A stretch of 64,000 bases of DNA from Paenibacillus sp. ACRRY. GTDB lineage: Bacteria; Bacillota; Bacilli; Paenibacillales; Paenibacillaceae. The notes below the pieces were generated by a model that saw nothing but the letters and a program-made list of their open reading frames with translations, did not search any database and had not been told where the DNA came from. Numbering within the stretch: position 1 is the stretch's first letter; each line of letters starts with the position of its first letter. Below are positions 56,580 through 64,000 of the stretch, piece after piece. Location of the stretch: contig NZ_JAKRNM010000003.1 in assembly GCF_022346995.1 (NCBI RefSeq), positions 496,001-560,000 of the forward strand. The letters run 5' to 3'. The position numbers and the translations under genes were made by a program.

Positions 56580-56880
56580 TTATAGGAAAGCATTTGGAAG
56601 TCGTGTAGAGGGGAGCCGAGCCAAAGGCAATGGCGACTTACCGCGAGCGAGGCGGAGCCGTGAGCGCCCTCTCGTAGTAGAGCAGCCTTCCAAGAGACTG
56701 GCAGCAGGCCGGGATCTTGGGGGAAGCTGCGGGCACACGACATACCTTCACATAGCAAGACCCGACCCCACACCAAGCACAGCCTGTTTCGGGTGTCCAG
56801 AGGGCTGCGCCCTATGGGGCCCTCCCTTGGAAGGGAGGGTTTGGGTGGGATCGAAACGCTTGGAAAGCCTTAAAAAGGTT
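56580..56880. other. GC-rich hairpin block in the uvrB-uvrA spacer
   Basis: About 300 bp with no gene, clearly more GC-rich than the surrounding spacer sequence. Near its right end, AGGGCTGCGCCCT (56802-56814) forms a hairpin. CCCTCCCTT/AAGGGAGGG (56821-56840) forms a second, very tight one. The text just after it (TTTGGGTGGGAT) is also G-rich. Such blocks tend to be multi-copy in related genomes, but only one is seen in this window. Confidence 0.5.
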
Positions 56881-56915
56881 GGATAAGATCACAACATTGA
56901 GAGGATGGATAACCA

Positions 56916-59774
56916 TTGGCGAGCGAGAACATTGTCATTAAAGGTGCGCGAGCGCACAACCTAAAGAACATTGATATTACCATCCCGCGTGACCGTTTTG
57001 TCGTATTAACCGGTCTGAGTGGCTCAGGCAAGTCCTCGCTGGCTTTTGATACGATTTATGCCGAAGGACAGCGGCGTTATGTGGAATCATTATCTGCTTA
57101 TGCACGCCAGTTTCTCGGACAGATGGAAAAACCGGATGTTGACTCTATCGAGGGCCTGTCACCGGCTATTTCCATAGACCAAAAAACAACAAGCCGCAAC
57201 CCGCGTTCCACGGTAGGAACGGTTACGGAGATCTACGACTACCTGCGTTTGTTGTTTGCACGTGTGGGACATCCTCACTGTCCGGATCATGGTGTGGAGA
57301 TTACATCCCAGACTGTAGAGCAGATGGTAGACCGCGTAATGCAGTACCCGGAACGTACCCGGTTGCAAATCTTGGCACCGATTATCTCGGGTCGTAAAGG
57401 TGAGCACAAAAGTGTTTTTGCCGATGTATCCAAGCAAGGCTTCGTCCGTGTGCGGGTAAACGGAGAACTGCGTGACTTGTCTGAAGATATTCAGTTGGAG
57501 AAAAATAAAAAGCATACCATTGAAGTGGTCGTAGACCGGATTGTAGTCAAGGAAGATGTGCAAGCACGTCTGGCTGATTCCATTGAAACGGCACTTAATC
57601 TGTCCGGAGGGCAACTGCTGGTAGATATTATGGGTGAAGAAGAGCTGCGCTTCAGTTCCAACTTTGCCTGCCCGGTGTGTGGGTTCAGTATTGAAGAGCT
57701 CGCGCCACGGATGTTTTCCTTCAACAGTCCATTCGGAGCTTGCCCTGATTGTGATGGACTTGGCGTAAAAATGATCGTAGACCCGGATCTGCTCGTTCCG
57801 GATCGAAGCAAAACGATTGAAGAAGGTGCGTTTGATGCCTGGACAGGCGGTACATCCACGTACTATCCGCAGTTCCTGAAATCGGTGTGCGAGCACTTTA
57901 ATATTCCACAGGATGTACCTGTAGAGGATCTGCCAGCGGATCAGATGAACAAGCTGTTGAATGGTACAGGTTCGGAGAAGGTCCGTTTCCGTTACGAGAA
58001 TGATTTTGGCCAGCGCAAGGAAGCTATGGTGACCTTTGAAGGGATCGTTAACAATCTGGAACGTCGTTATCGTGAGACGGCATCCGAGGGGATCCGGGAG
58101 TTTATTGAAGGTTACATGAGTGCGAAGCCTTGTGGTACCTGCAAAGGAAACCGATTGAAACGGGAAAGCTTGGCTGTTACCATCAACGACCACAACATGG
58201 CATATGTGACTGGCCTGTCCATCGGGGAAGCAGGACGTTTCTTCGAATCGCTGCAGCTTAGCGAGAAGGAACAAGCCATTGCCAAACTGATTCTGAAGGA
58301 AATTAACAGCCGTCTTGGCTTCCTGGTCAATGTCGGTCTGGATTACCTGACCCTGAGCCGTGCTGCCGGAACATTGTCCGGTGGTGAAGCGCAGCGGATT
58401 CGTCTCGCTACCCAGATTGGTTCCAGTCTGATGGGCGTGCTGTACATTCTCGATGAGCCGAGTATCGGTCTGCATCAACGGGATAATGATCGTCTGATTT
58501 CCACACTTGCTCACATGCGGGATATCGGTAACACGCTAATTGTCGTGGAGCATGATGAAGACACGATGCTGGCTGCCGACTACATTATCGACATCGGCCC
58601 AGGCGCAGGTATTCACGGCGGTACCGTCATGTCACAGGGTACACCGGAAGAGATCATGAATGACGAGAACTCGCTGACGGGGCAGTATCTGAGCGGACGC
58701 AAGTTTATTCCTGTACGGACGGAACGCCGCAGTGTAGGAGATCGCTGGCTGGAAGTGCGCGGGGCGAAGGAAAATAACCTGAAGAACCTGAATGTTAAAA
58801 TTCCGGTGGGTGTATTTACTGCAGTCACAGGGGTATCCGGATCAGGTAAATCGACACTGATTAATGAAATTCTGTACAAAACGCTCGCACGGGATCTGAA
58901 CCGTGCACGTGTGCGCCCTGGACAGCACAAAGAGATCCGGGGTCTGGAACATATTGATAAAGTCATCGATATCGACCAGTCGCCAATCGGCCGTACACCG
59001 CGTTCCAACCCAGCTACGTACACCGGTGTCTTTGATGATATTCGGGATCTGTTTGCACAGACGAATGAAGCCAAAGTTCGTGGTTACAAAAAGGGCCGGT
59101 TCAGCTTCAATATCAAGGGCGGACGCTGTGAAGCTTGCCGCGGAGATGGAATTATCAAGATCGAGATGCACTTCCTGCCCGATGTCTACGTCCCTTGTGA
59201 AGTCTGCAAAGGGAAACGGTACAACCGGGAAACCCTAGAAGTTAAATATAAAAACAAAAATATTGCGGATGTACTCGAAATGACAGTTGAAGATGCTACA
59301 CAATTTTTCGAGAACATTCCGAAGATTCATCGCAAAATGCAGACATTGCTTGATGTAGGTCTGGGTTATATTAACCTTGGACAACCTGCAACGACATTGT
59401 CTGGTGGTGAAGCCCAGCGTGTGAAGCTTGCTTCCGAACTGTATCGTCGCAGTACAGGTAAAACAATCTACATTTTGGACGAGCCTACAACAGGTCTGCA
59501 TGTCGATGATATTGATCGTCTGCTTAATGTACTCCACCGTCTGGTGGATTCCGGTGAATCGGTACTCGTGATCGAGCATAATCTCGACGTTATCAAAACC
59601 GCTGATTATATCGTGGATTTGGGTCCTGAAGGGGGTAGTGGCGGCGGAACGATCGTGGCGACAGGGACACCAGAGGATATTATTAAGGTGGAAGCTTCGT
59701 ATACAGGCAGGTACCTTAAACCGGTATTGGAGCGCGACACGGAACGAAGCAAGACGCTGCAATTGACGGAATAG
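56916..59774 (+). CDS. uvrA: Excinuclease ABC subunit A
   Basis: DNA-damage recognition ATPase, 952 aa. Two ABC modules: first Walker [10 protein letters not shown] and signature [12 protein letters not shown]; second Walker [10 protein letters not shown] and signature [12 protein letters not shown]. Zinc modules are CPVCGF...CPDCDG (about 254-281) and CEACRGDG...CEVCKG (about 740-770). The start is TTG 56916 after GAGGATGG. It forms UvrA2B with the upstream gene product. Confidence 0.97.
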   Translation: MASENIVIKGARAHNLKNIDITIPRDRFVVLTGLSGSGKSSLAFDTIYAEGQRRYVESLSAYARQFLGQMEKPDVDSIEGLSPAISIDQKTTSRNPRSTVGTVTEIYDYLRLLFARVGHPHCPDHGVEITSQTVEQMVDRVMQYPERTRLQILAPIISGRKGEHKSVFADVSKQGFVRVRVNGELRDLSEDIQLEKNKKHTIEVVVDRIVVKEDVQARLADSIETALNLSGGQLLVDIMGEEELRFSSNFACPVCGFSIEELAPRMFSFNSPFGACPDCDGLGVKMIVDPDLLVPDRSKTIEEGAFDAWTGGTSTYYPQFLKSVCEHFNIPQDVPVEDLPADQMNKLLNGTGSEKVRFRYENDFGQRKEAMVTFEGIVNNLERRYRETASEGIREFIEGYMSAKPCGTCKGNRLKRESLAVTINDHNMAYVTGLSIGEAGRFFESLQLSEKEQAIAKLILKEINSRLGFLVNVGLDYLTLSRAAGTLSGGEAQRIRLATQIGSSLMGVLYILDEPSIGLHQRDNDRLISTLAHMRDIGNTLIVVEHDEDTMLAADYIIDIGPGAGIHGGTVMSQGTPEEIMNDENSLTGQYLSGRKFIPVRTERRSVGDRWLEVRGAKENNLKNLNVKIPVGVFTAVTGVSGSGKSTLINEILYKTLARDLNRARVRPGQHKEIRGLEHIDKVIDIDQSPIGRTPRSNPATYTGVFDDIRDLFAQTNEAKVRGYKKGRFSFNIKGGRCEACRGDGIIKIEMHFLPDVYVPCEVCKGKRYNRETLEVKYKNKNIADVLEMTVEDATQFFENIPKIHRKMQTLLDVGLGYINLGQPATTLSGGEAQRVKLASELYRRSTGKTIYILDEPTTGLHVDDIDRLLNVLHRLVDSGESVLVIEHNLDVIKTADYIVDLGPEGGSGGGTIVATGTPEDIIKVEASYTGRYLKPVLERDTERSKTLQLTE

Positions 59775-60213
59775 GCAAGACCATATTGTTCATTGAAATG
59801 AAATGAAAATTAGTGACCATCCACCCTACTTGATTCATGTACCTTTACTTATCGGTGTCTTGGCGACAAGCCGAGCCGGAACGTAAATTGTTGACTAGCT
59901 AACTAGGGTGGTTATCTCTATAATCAATAACCCTTCTTTTGATGAAGGGCAAGGTATTTATTTTCTGATGAGTGCCTTGCTCTATTCAAAAGAGGGGTTA
60001 TTCCTTTTTCACTGAAGTTAGCATAATAGTTATTTCATTGAAAGTGTTTACATATGAGGTAGGGCAGGCATTACAGCAACCCGAGTTCGAACTGGATTTT
60101 TTTCATTTTTCTGGATGATAGGGCTTGCATTACTAGCAGGGGACAGATAACATAGAGGAAGATATTAGGGTATGCGTTAGCTGTTCAACTATGGTGAGGG
60201 GGTCTGTCTATCC
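59775..60213 (+). other. Spacer with large stem-loop after uvrA
   Basis: No gene seen. AATAACCCTTCTTTTGA (from 59926) pairs with TCAAAAGAGGGGTTATT (to 60002), with one mismatch. A second pair, GCAAGG / CCTTGC, lies inside, giving a 77-nt nested hairpin followed by CCTTTTTC. It probably ends the uvrA transcript. The rest of the spacer has no clear signal. Confidence 0.7.
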
Positions 60214-60423
60214 ATGCTGTTTGCAGAAGCTGCCACGGCGAGTACATCCAATTTTAATGCATTTGATATTTTTGTCATTCTGTTTACAATCATTATTTTT
60301 ATTGGCGTGATTCGTCTAGTTCGAGCACCGAAGAAGAATCTGTTTGCAATCGGATTTGCAGTAGTCAGTCTGCTTGTCTTCCTAATGACGGACTATGCAA
60401 TGATTAAGAACTGGTTTAGTTAG
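60214..60423 (+). CDS. Small DUF2759-like membrane protein
   Basis: 69 residues with two membrane helices (AFDIFVILFTIIIFIGVIRL and FAIGFAVVSLLVFLMTDYAM) joined by a basic loop RAPKKN. It resembles the small DUF2759 proteins (B. subtilis YqgW) in size and layout. No function is known. A GGTGAGGGGG stretch precedes the ATG, slightly far. It is followed by a terminator, so it is a single-gene unit. Confidence 0.65.
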   Translation: MLFAEAATASTSNFNAFDIFVILFTIIIFIGVIRLVRAPKKNLFAIGFAVVSLLVFLMTDYAMIKNWFS

Positions 60424-60456
60424 GATGTTCAGAAAAAATGGCAAACGGAAACAGAC

Positions 60457-60493
60457 AAAACACTTTCCAGGGAAATGGCGGAAGGTGTTTTTT
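60457..60493 (+). terminator. Intrinsic terminator of the DUF2759-like gene
   Basis: AAAACACTTTCC (60457-60468) pairs with GGAAGGTGTTTT (60480-60491), followed by Ts. Confidence 0.85.
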
Positions 60494-60680
60494 GCGTTGT
60501 TGGACGTCGGAGAAGCAATATTTTAACGAGTGGAAGTAGGACTGAAAACATTTGTACAGGAAGAATATGTATGTTAAATTGGAGGATACCGGTATAGCAG
60601 ATGATAGAGAAGAAATCCATAGAGTTGGATGCTAGGATGGTCGCATAACGGAGGATATATGGAGAGGGTTAGGTGAAAAG

Positions 60681-61847
60681 ATGAGATCGTTGGGGAAAAA
60701 ATGCATGGCGGTGTGTATGGCTGCTGTACTCGGGGTGAGTGTTGCGTCTACGGCTGGGGCAGCAGAGCAGGCAGCTGGCATGAAGGCCAAAGTCGTCGAC
60801 GGACAAGTGTATGTCAGTGCCGCTGATTTGGTGAAGTCCATCGGTGGGAATGGCCAGTATGATGCGAAAACGGGAACCTATCAGTATAAGGGGAATGAAG
60901 CCATTCCTAAAGTAATTGAGAAGGTGTCACCTTCTGTTGTTGGTATCATTGGCAAAGCGGATGCAGGGCAGGAAGGAGTTACAACAGACCGATATAACCT
61001 GGCTCATGGGACTGGCGTGATTATACGCTCCAATGGCTGGATTGTGACCAACGCACATGTGGTGGACGGATTAAGCAACGCCTTGGTTGTGACGACCGAT
61101 GGCAATACATATAAAATTACGAAAACATACAGCGATCCACTGAGTGATCTGGCACTCATCAAAATTAATGCCAAATCGCTTAAACCGGCGACGTTCGCCA
61201 AAGCTTCCCAAACTTCAGTCGGCGAGACGGTTGTCGCTATTGGTACACCCATCTCCTTCTCTCTGCGAAATTCGGCAACCGTGGGTGTCATTAGTGGCCT
61301 GAACCGCGGAGTGGAGGCAACCTATCGTTTGATTCAGACGGATACAGCCATTAACCCGGGAAACAGCGGAGGACCTCTCGTTAACCTCAAGGGGGAGGTT
61401 GTGGGCATTAATTCCATGAAGTTTTCAGCGGTGGGTGTCGAGAATATGGGATTTTCGATTCCTGTGGATACCGTTCAATATATTATCAATCAGTTTTTTG
61501 AATACGGCAAAATCAAACGGGCAAGCCTTGGCCTGCAGCTCGAAGAGAGCTGGTCTGCGATTGTAGGTCTGCCTACGGACGATCCGCTCACAATCACGGG
61601 TGTGCTGTCCAGTGAAGCGAAGAAAGCCAAGATTCAGGAAGGAGACGTGTTATACAGCGTAGCAGGTACGCGTGTCTCTTCCGTTGTAGATATTAATGAG
61701 CTGCTCAAGAAATATGTACCCGGGCAAAAGGTGAAACTGCTGATGCAGTCCGATGGTGATATTGTCACACGTACATTGGTACTTGCGGATCGTGCGGATA
61801 TCCAAGATGAGGATGAAGAGCTGTTTCCGGCTGACGAAGAACAATAA
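60681..61847 (+). CDS. Secreted DegP/HtrA-type serine protease with stalk-like N-terminus
   Basis: 388 residues. A signal peptide (MAVCMAAVLGVSVASTAGAA) is followed by a short segment resembling the copper amine oxidase N-terminal (stalk) domain (VDGQVYVSAADLVKSIGG). The trypsin-like core has the triad His (VTNAHVVDG), Asp (PLSDLALIKI) and Ser (NPGNSGGPLVN). A C-terminal PDZ-like region includes AKIQEGDVLYSVAGTRVSSV, and the tail is acidic. Unlike HtrA of B. subtilis it has a cleavable signal rather than a long anchor. The next gene starts 42 nt later and is probably co-transcribed. Confidence 0.88.
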   Translation: MRSLGKKCMAVCMAAVLGVSVASTAGAAEQAAGMKAKVVDGQVYVSAADLVKSIGGNGQYDAKTGTYQYKGNEAIPKVIEKVSPSVVGIIGKADAGQEGVTTDRYNLAHGTGVIIRSNGWIVTNAHVVDGLSNALVVTTDGNTYKITKTYSDPLSDLALIKINAKSLKPATFAKASQTSVGETVVAIGTPISFSLRNSATVGVISGLNRGVEATYRLIQTDTAINPGNSGGPLVNLKGEVVGINSMKFSAVGVENMGFSIPVDTVQYIINQFFEYGKIKRASLGLQLEESWSAIVGLPTDDPLTITGVLSSEAKKAKIQEGDVLYSVAGTRVSSVVDINELLKKYVPGQKVKLLMQSDGDIVTRTLVLADRADIQDEDEELFPADEEQ

Positions 61848-61889
61848 AGCCCGGTGAACGACCCAGATCAGAGAGGACGATGGAACGGA

Positions 61890-63788
61890 ATGAAGAAGTC
61901 ATTTTTACGTGTGCTGAGCACAGGGGTGTTAACCGGGATGTTGACCATGGGTGCTGTAACGCCTGTATGGGCAGCTGAATATACGACGAACGAGCTGCGG
62001 ATCCAAGCCGGAAGCACGAGCGCCTACATCAACGGCAGCAAGCAAGCGATCGCCAAACCGTATAAGGTTAAAGGTGTGACGATGGTGCCTGTCGGTGTGT
62101 TCAAGAAGGCGTTTGGCAGCGAAATTCGGCTGGAGAAAAATGATGTTGTCAAAGTGAAGGAAGGTCCGCATACGGTCACCTTAACGATTGGCAGCTCCAT
62201 TGCCTGGGTGGATGGGGTCAAAAAGGAAATGGGTGCCGCTCCCAAAATGGTGAATGGCGTGCTTATGGTCCCCCTTCGTCCGGTAGCTGCCGGCATTGGA
62301 GCGACACTCGCTCCAAGCAGTTCCGGGGAAGTGGTCATTCGATTATTGCAAACAGATGATTCCGTGGATGAAGATGAGGGCGGCATCGATCTCGACGCAG
62401 GCAAAACAAGAATCGGCAACAGCTATTACGGCTGGTCCATTAATTACCCGGCAGATCTGATGGTTTTGCAAACAGGTGAGCAGGAGCGGATGATGACGTT
62501 TGGCTCGGCGGACAGCAGCTACTACCTTGAGGTGTATGTTAGCGATCAGGATGTTGCTCTGGATTCGGATGACATGCTGCAGCAGCTGGTGCAGGAGGCC
62601 AAGCAGTCGGGGGATACGGTGCTGGACCGGGAATCCGTTGCCAAAGGCAAGACGCCTTATGCCCGAATCGTGGTTAAAGATATGGACGGCATGTTATGGG
62701 AGATGCGCCAGTACATTAATAATGGTCGTCAATATGACGTTTACCTGGCAGATTACGATGCACTGAACTACAAGGATCTGAATAAACGTGCAGCGTTCCT
62801 CAACTCATTCCAGCCTACCTACGTGCAATCGGACCGGACCATTAAGGATCTGTCGACCGTCGATAATGGCATGCGTTCTGCCTGGAATGACGATTACGGA
62901 ATCGAGCTAAATGTCCCGGCAGGCTGGTCCATGGATAATACACAGATGACTTATGAATCCAAAGATGGTGCGTTTCTGCAAATGCGCGTGACCTCAGCGC
63001 CAGCTGGGGCAACCGTAAAAGACTGGAGCGGTCAACTGGACAAGTGGATGCGAGAAACGTTCACACCTGAAAGTTATGAACCAATTCGTTCGTATACCAT
63101 AGACGTTTCTGGCGAAACGGCGGAGGTCAATGAGTTCCGTTATAACTTCGGTGACGGATGGCAGACGGAGTTCGATGTACTTTTGCAGAAAAATGGCTAT
63201 CGCTATTACGCCGAATACACATTCCCTGAGGAGCAGACTCAGGATCGGGAATGGTTTGAGCAGATCATGAATAGTGTTGTTATTGATTTTGATACCGTAT
63301 CCGATAACTTCGGACAACTGGATGAAGATCCGTATTTGACTGATAAAACGAAGACTTTAACACGTACGTCCAAACGGTACCATTATAGCGTCGACATTCC
63401 GCGTTACTGGACGGCGTATAATGACCGATTCGAGTATTCTCCCGTTGTTTATACGTTCACAGGTGGCCAGTTCTCCATTGGCGTAAACGAGGATCAATCT
63501 GTCGAAATGACGGTAAGCCAGCTGAGAGAAGCTTATGAGGAAGCTGCGAAAACGCGGAAAAACTTCAAGCTGCTGAACAGTGGGGAGACGACTATTGCTG
63601 GTGTTCCGGCGTTCTCCTTCACGTATCATGAACTGGACAATGGCGTGCCGTATACCGGGCAGCAGATCGTCTTTGAACAGAATGGGATAACGTATACCAT
63701 TACGACGGGACTGAATGATGCCAACAAAACGGATGTGCAGAACGCAGCACTGGAAAAAGCCGTGAAATCATTTACTTTTACAAAATAA
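61890..63788 (+). CDS. Secreted stalk-domain protein with repeated C-terminal modules
   Basis: 632 residues. A signal peptide (FLRVLSTGVLTGMLTMGAVT, cut near VWAAE) is followed by a copper amine oxidase N-terminal-type stalk domain (about 30-150). Three related modules come next, each starting Y-x-h-x-h-x-P (YYGWSINYPADLMVL, DYGIELNVPAGWSMD, YHYSVDIPRYWTAY); they look PsbP/lipoprotein-like, about 140-160 residues each. No catalytic motif is seen. Likely binds the wall or a surface. ATG 61890 is used because the family signal peptide begins there. It ends the window together with a terminator at 63800. Confidence 0.8.
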   Translation: MKKSFLRVLSTGVLTGMLTMGAVTPVWAAEYTTNELRIQAGSTSAYINGSKQAIAKPYKVKGVTMVPVGVFKKAFGSEIRLEKNDVVKVKEGPHTVTLTIGSSIAWVDGVKKEMGAAPKMVNGVLMVPLRPVAAGIGATLAPSSSGEVVIRLLQTDDSVDEDEGGIDLDAGKTRIGNSYYGWSINYPADLMVLQTGEQERMMTFGSADSSYYLEVYVSDQDVALDSDDMLQQLVQEAKQSGDTVLDRESVAKGKTPYARIVVKDMDGMLWEMRQYINNGRQYDVYLADYDALNYKDLNKRAAFLNSFQPTYVQSDRTIKDLSTVDNGMRSAWNDDYGIELNVPAGWSMDNTQMTYESKDGAFLQMRVTSAPAGATVKDWSGQLDKWMRETFTPESYEPIRSYTIDVSGETAEVNEFRYNFGDGWQTEFDVLLQKNGYRYYAEYTFPEEQTQDREWFEQIMNSVVIDFDTVSDNFGQLDEDPYLTDKTKTLTRTSKRYHYSVDIPRYWTAYNDRFEYSPVVYTFTGGQFSIGVNEDQSVEMTVSQLREAYEEAAKTRKNFKLLNSGETTIAGVPAFSFTYHELDNGVPYTGQQIVFEQNGITYTITTGLNDANKTDVQNAALEKAVKSFTFTK

Positions 63789-63799
63789 TGAAGTCTATG

Positions 63800-63829
63800 C
63801 CGGAGGGTCAGATACCTTCCGGTTTTTTG
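63800..63829 (+). terminator. Intrinsic terminator after the stalk-domain gene
   Basis: CCGGAGGG (63800-63807) pairs with CCTTCCGG (63815-63822), then a T run. Confidence 0.92.
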
Positions 63830-63854
63830 TTTTTGATCAGAATTATTCCAACAT

Positions 63855-64000
63855 TTACACGAGAACGAAGAGTGCAGAACCAATCTGAAGAAGCGGAGCT
63901 GAAAGCTTTCTGAAAGAAAGCTGCATCGGAAGCATAAGCCCCGCCTTTATCACGGGATTTTCCCCTTTAGTAAAGGGAATCAAAAAAATCCGGGGATAAC
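63855..64000 (+). repeat. Dispersed palindromic repeat, copy 4 (cut by window end)
   Basis: Begins TTACACGAGAACGAAGAGTG and continues with CAGAACCAATCTGAAGAAGCG. It contains the AGCTTTCTGAAAGAAAGCT hairpin also found in copy 1. It reaches the conserved AATCCGGGGATAAC at the last base. The 3' end lies outside the window. Confidence 0.9.

Overview
The window reads as a chromosomal segment of a Paenibacillus-like, low-to-moderate GC Firmicute (motile, Bacillales-type gene order). Evidence: a Bacillus-style late flagellar cluster (flgM-flgN-flgK-flgL-yviE-fliW-csrA-flaG-fliD-fliS-fliT-hag) followed by cspA, long-form hpf, secA, a frameshifted prfB and, further on, ftsEX, ctpB, minJ and uvrBA. B. 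subtilis has the same backbone, here interrupted by a complete arginine operon and other accessory blocks. The genus is inferred from gene content and style, not from a marker gene.

Layout. 1-8.1 kb: late flagellar genes, all on the plus strand, ending with flagellin behind a perfect sigma-D promoter and a leader carrying a CsrA-type hairpin. FliW, CsrA and Hag are all present, so the whole flagellin feedback switch is encoded here. 8.1-8.8 kb: an AT-rich orphan membrane protein that looks like a degenerate two-helix ion channel. 8.9-15.0 kb: cspA, hpf, secA and prfB (RF2 with the +1 programmed frameshift). 15.0-17.6 kb: a YitT-type membrane protein and, convergent, cardiolipin synthase. 17.7-26.9 kb: argC-J-B-D-F-G-H, a full set for cyclic arginine synthesis from glutamate. 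27.1-28.6 kb: a minus-strand pair, a degenerate HD-GYP protein and a small alpha-CTD-like protein. 28.9-32.2 kb: an esterase, then yhbD with two bactofilin genes. 32.2-35.4 kb: a drug-efflux MFS pump and a VanW protein. 35.6-41.7 kb: ftsE-ftsX-M23 endopeptidase-ctpB-minJ, a cell-division and wall-remodelling block. 41.7-47.2 kb: a LnrJK-type two-component system divergent from a three-gene LnrLMN-type ABC exporter. 47.5-52.6 kb: an HscC-like Hsp70, a J-domain/TPR protein with HPE in place of HPD, and a DUF1266 protein. 52.7-54.3 kb: motB and motA on the minus strand. 54.4-59.8 kb: uvrB and uvrA. 60.2-63.8 kb: a small DUF2759-like membrane protein, a DegP-type protease and a stalk-domain secreted protein.

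Structure beyond the genes: at least four copies of a 150-190 bp imperfectly palindromic repeat lie in intergenic spacers (secA-prfB, argJ-argB, argB-argD and the right edge of the window), all in the direction of transcription. Several sharp palindromes sit in promoter regions and look like operators (43770-43791, 35433-35448, 30045-30062). A small zinc-ribbon-like ORF ahead of prfB is broken by two stop codons lying inside an 18-bp perfect palindrome.

Most of the window is ordinary core genome. The strongest candidates for under-described biology are the dispersed repeat family, the HscC/J-like/DUF1266 operon, the channel-like orphan beside flagellin, and the HD-GYP/alpha-CTD-like pair.
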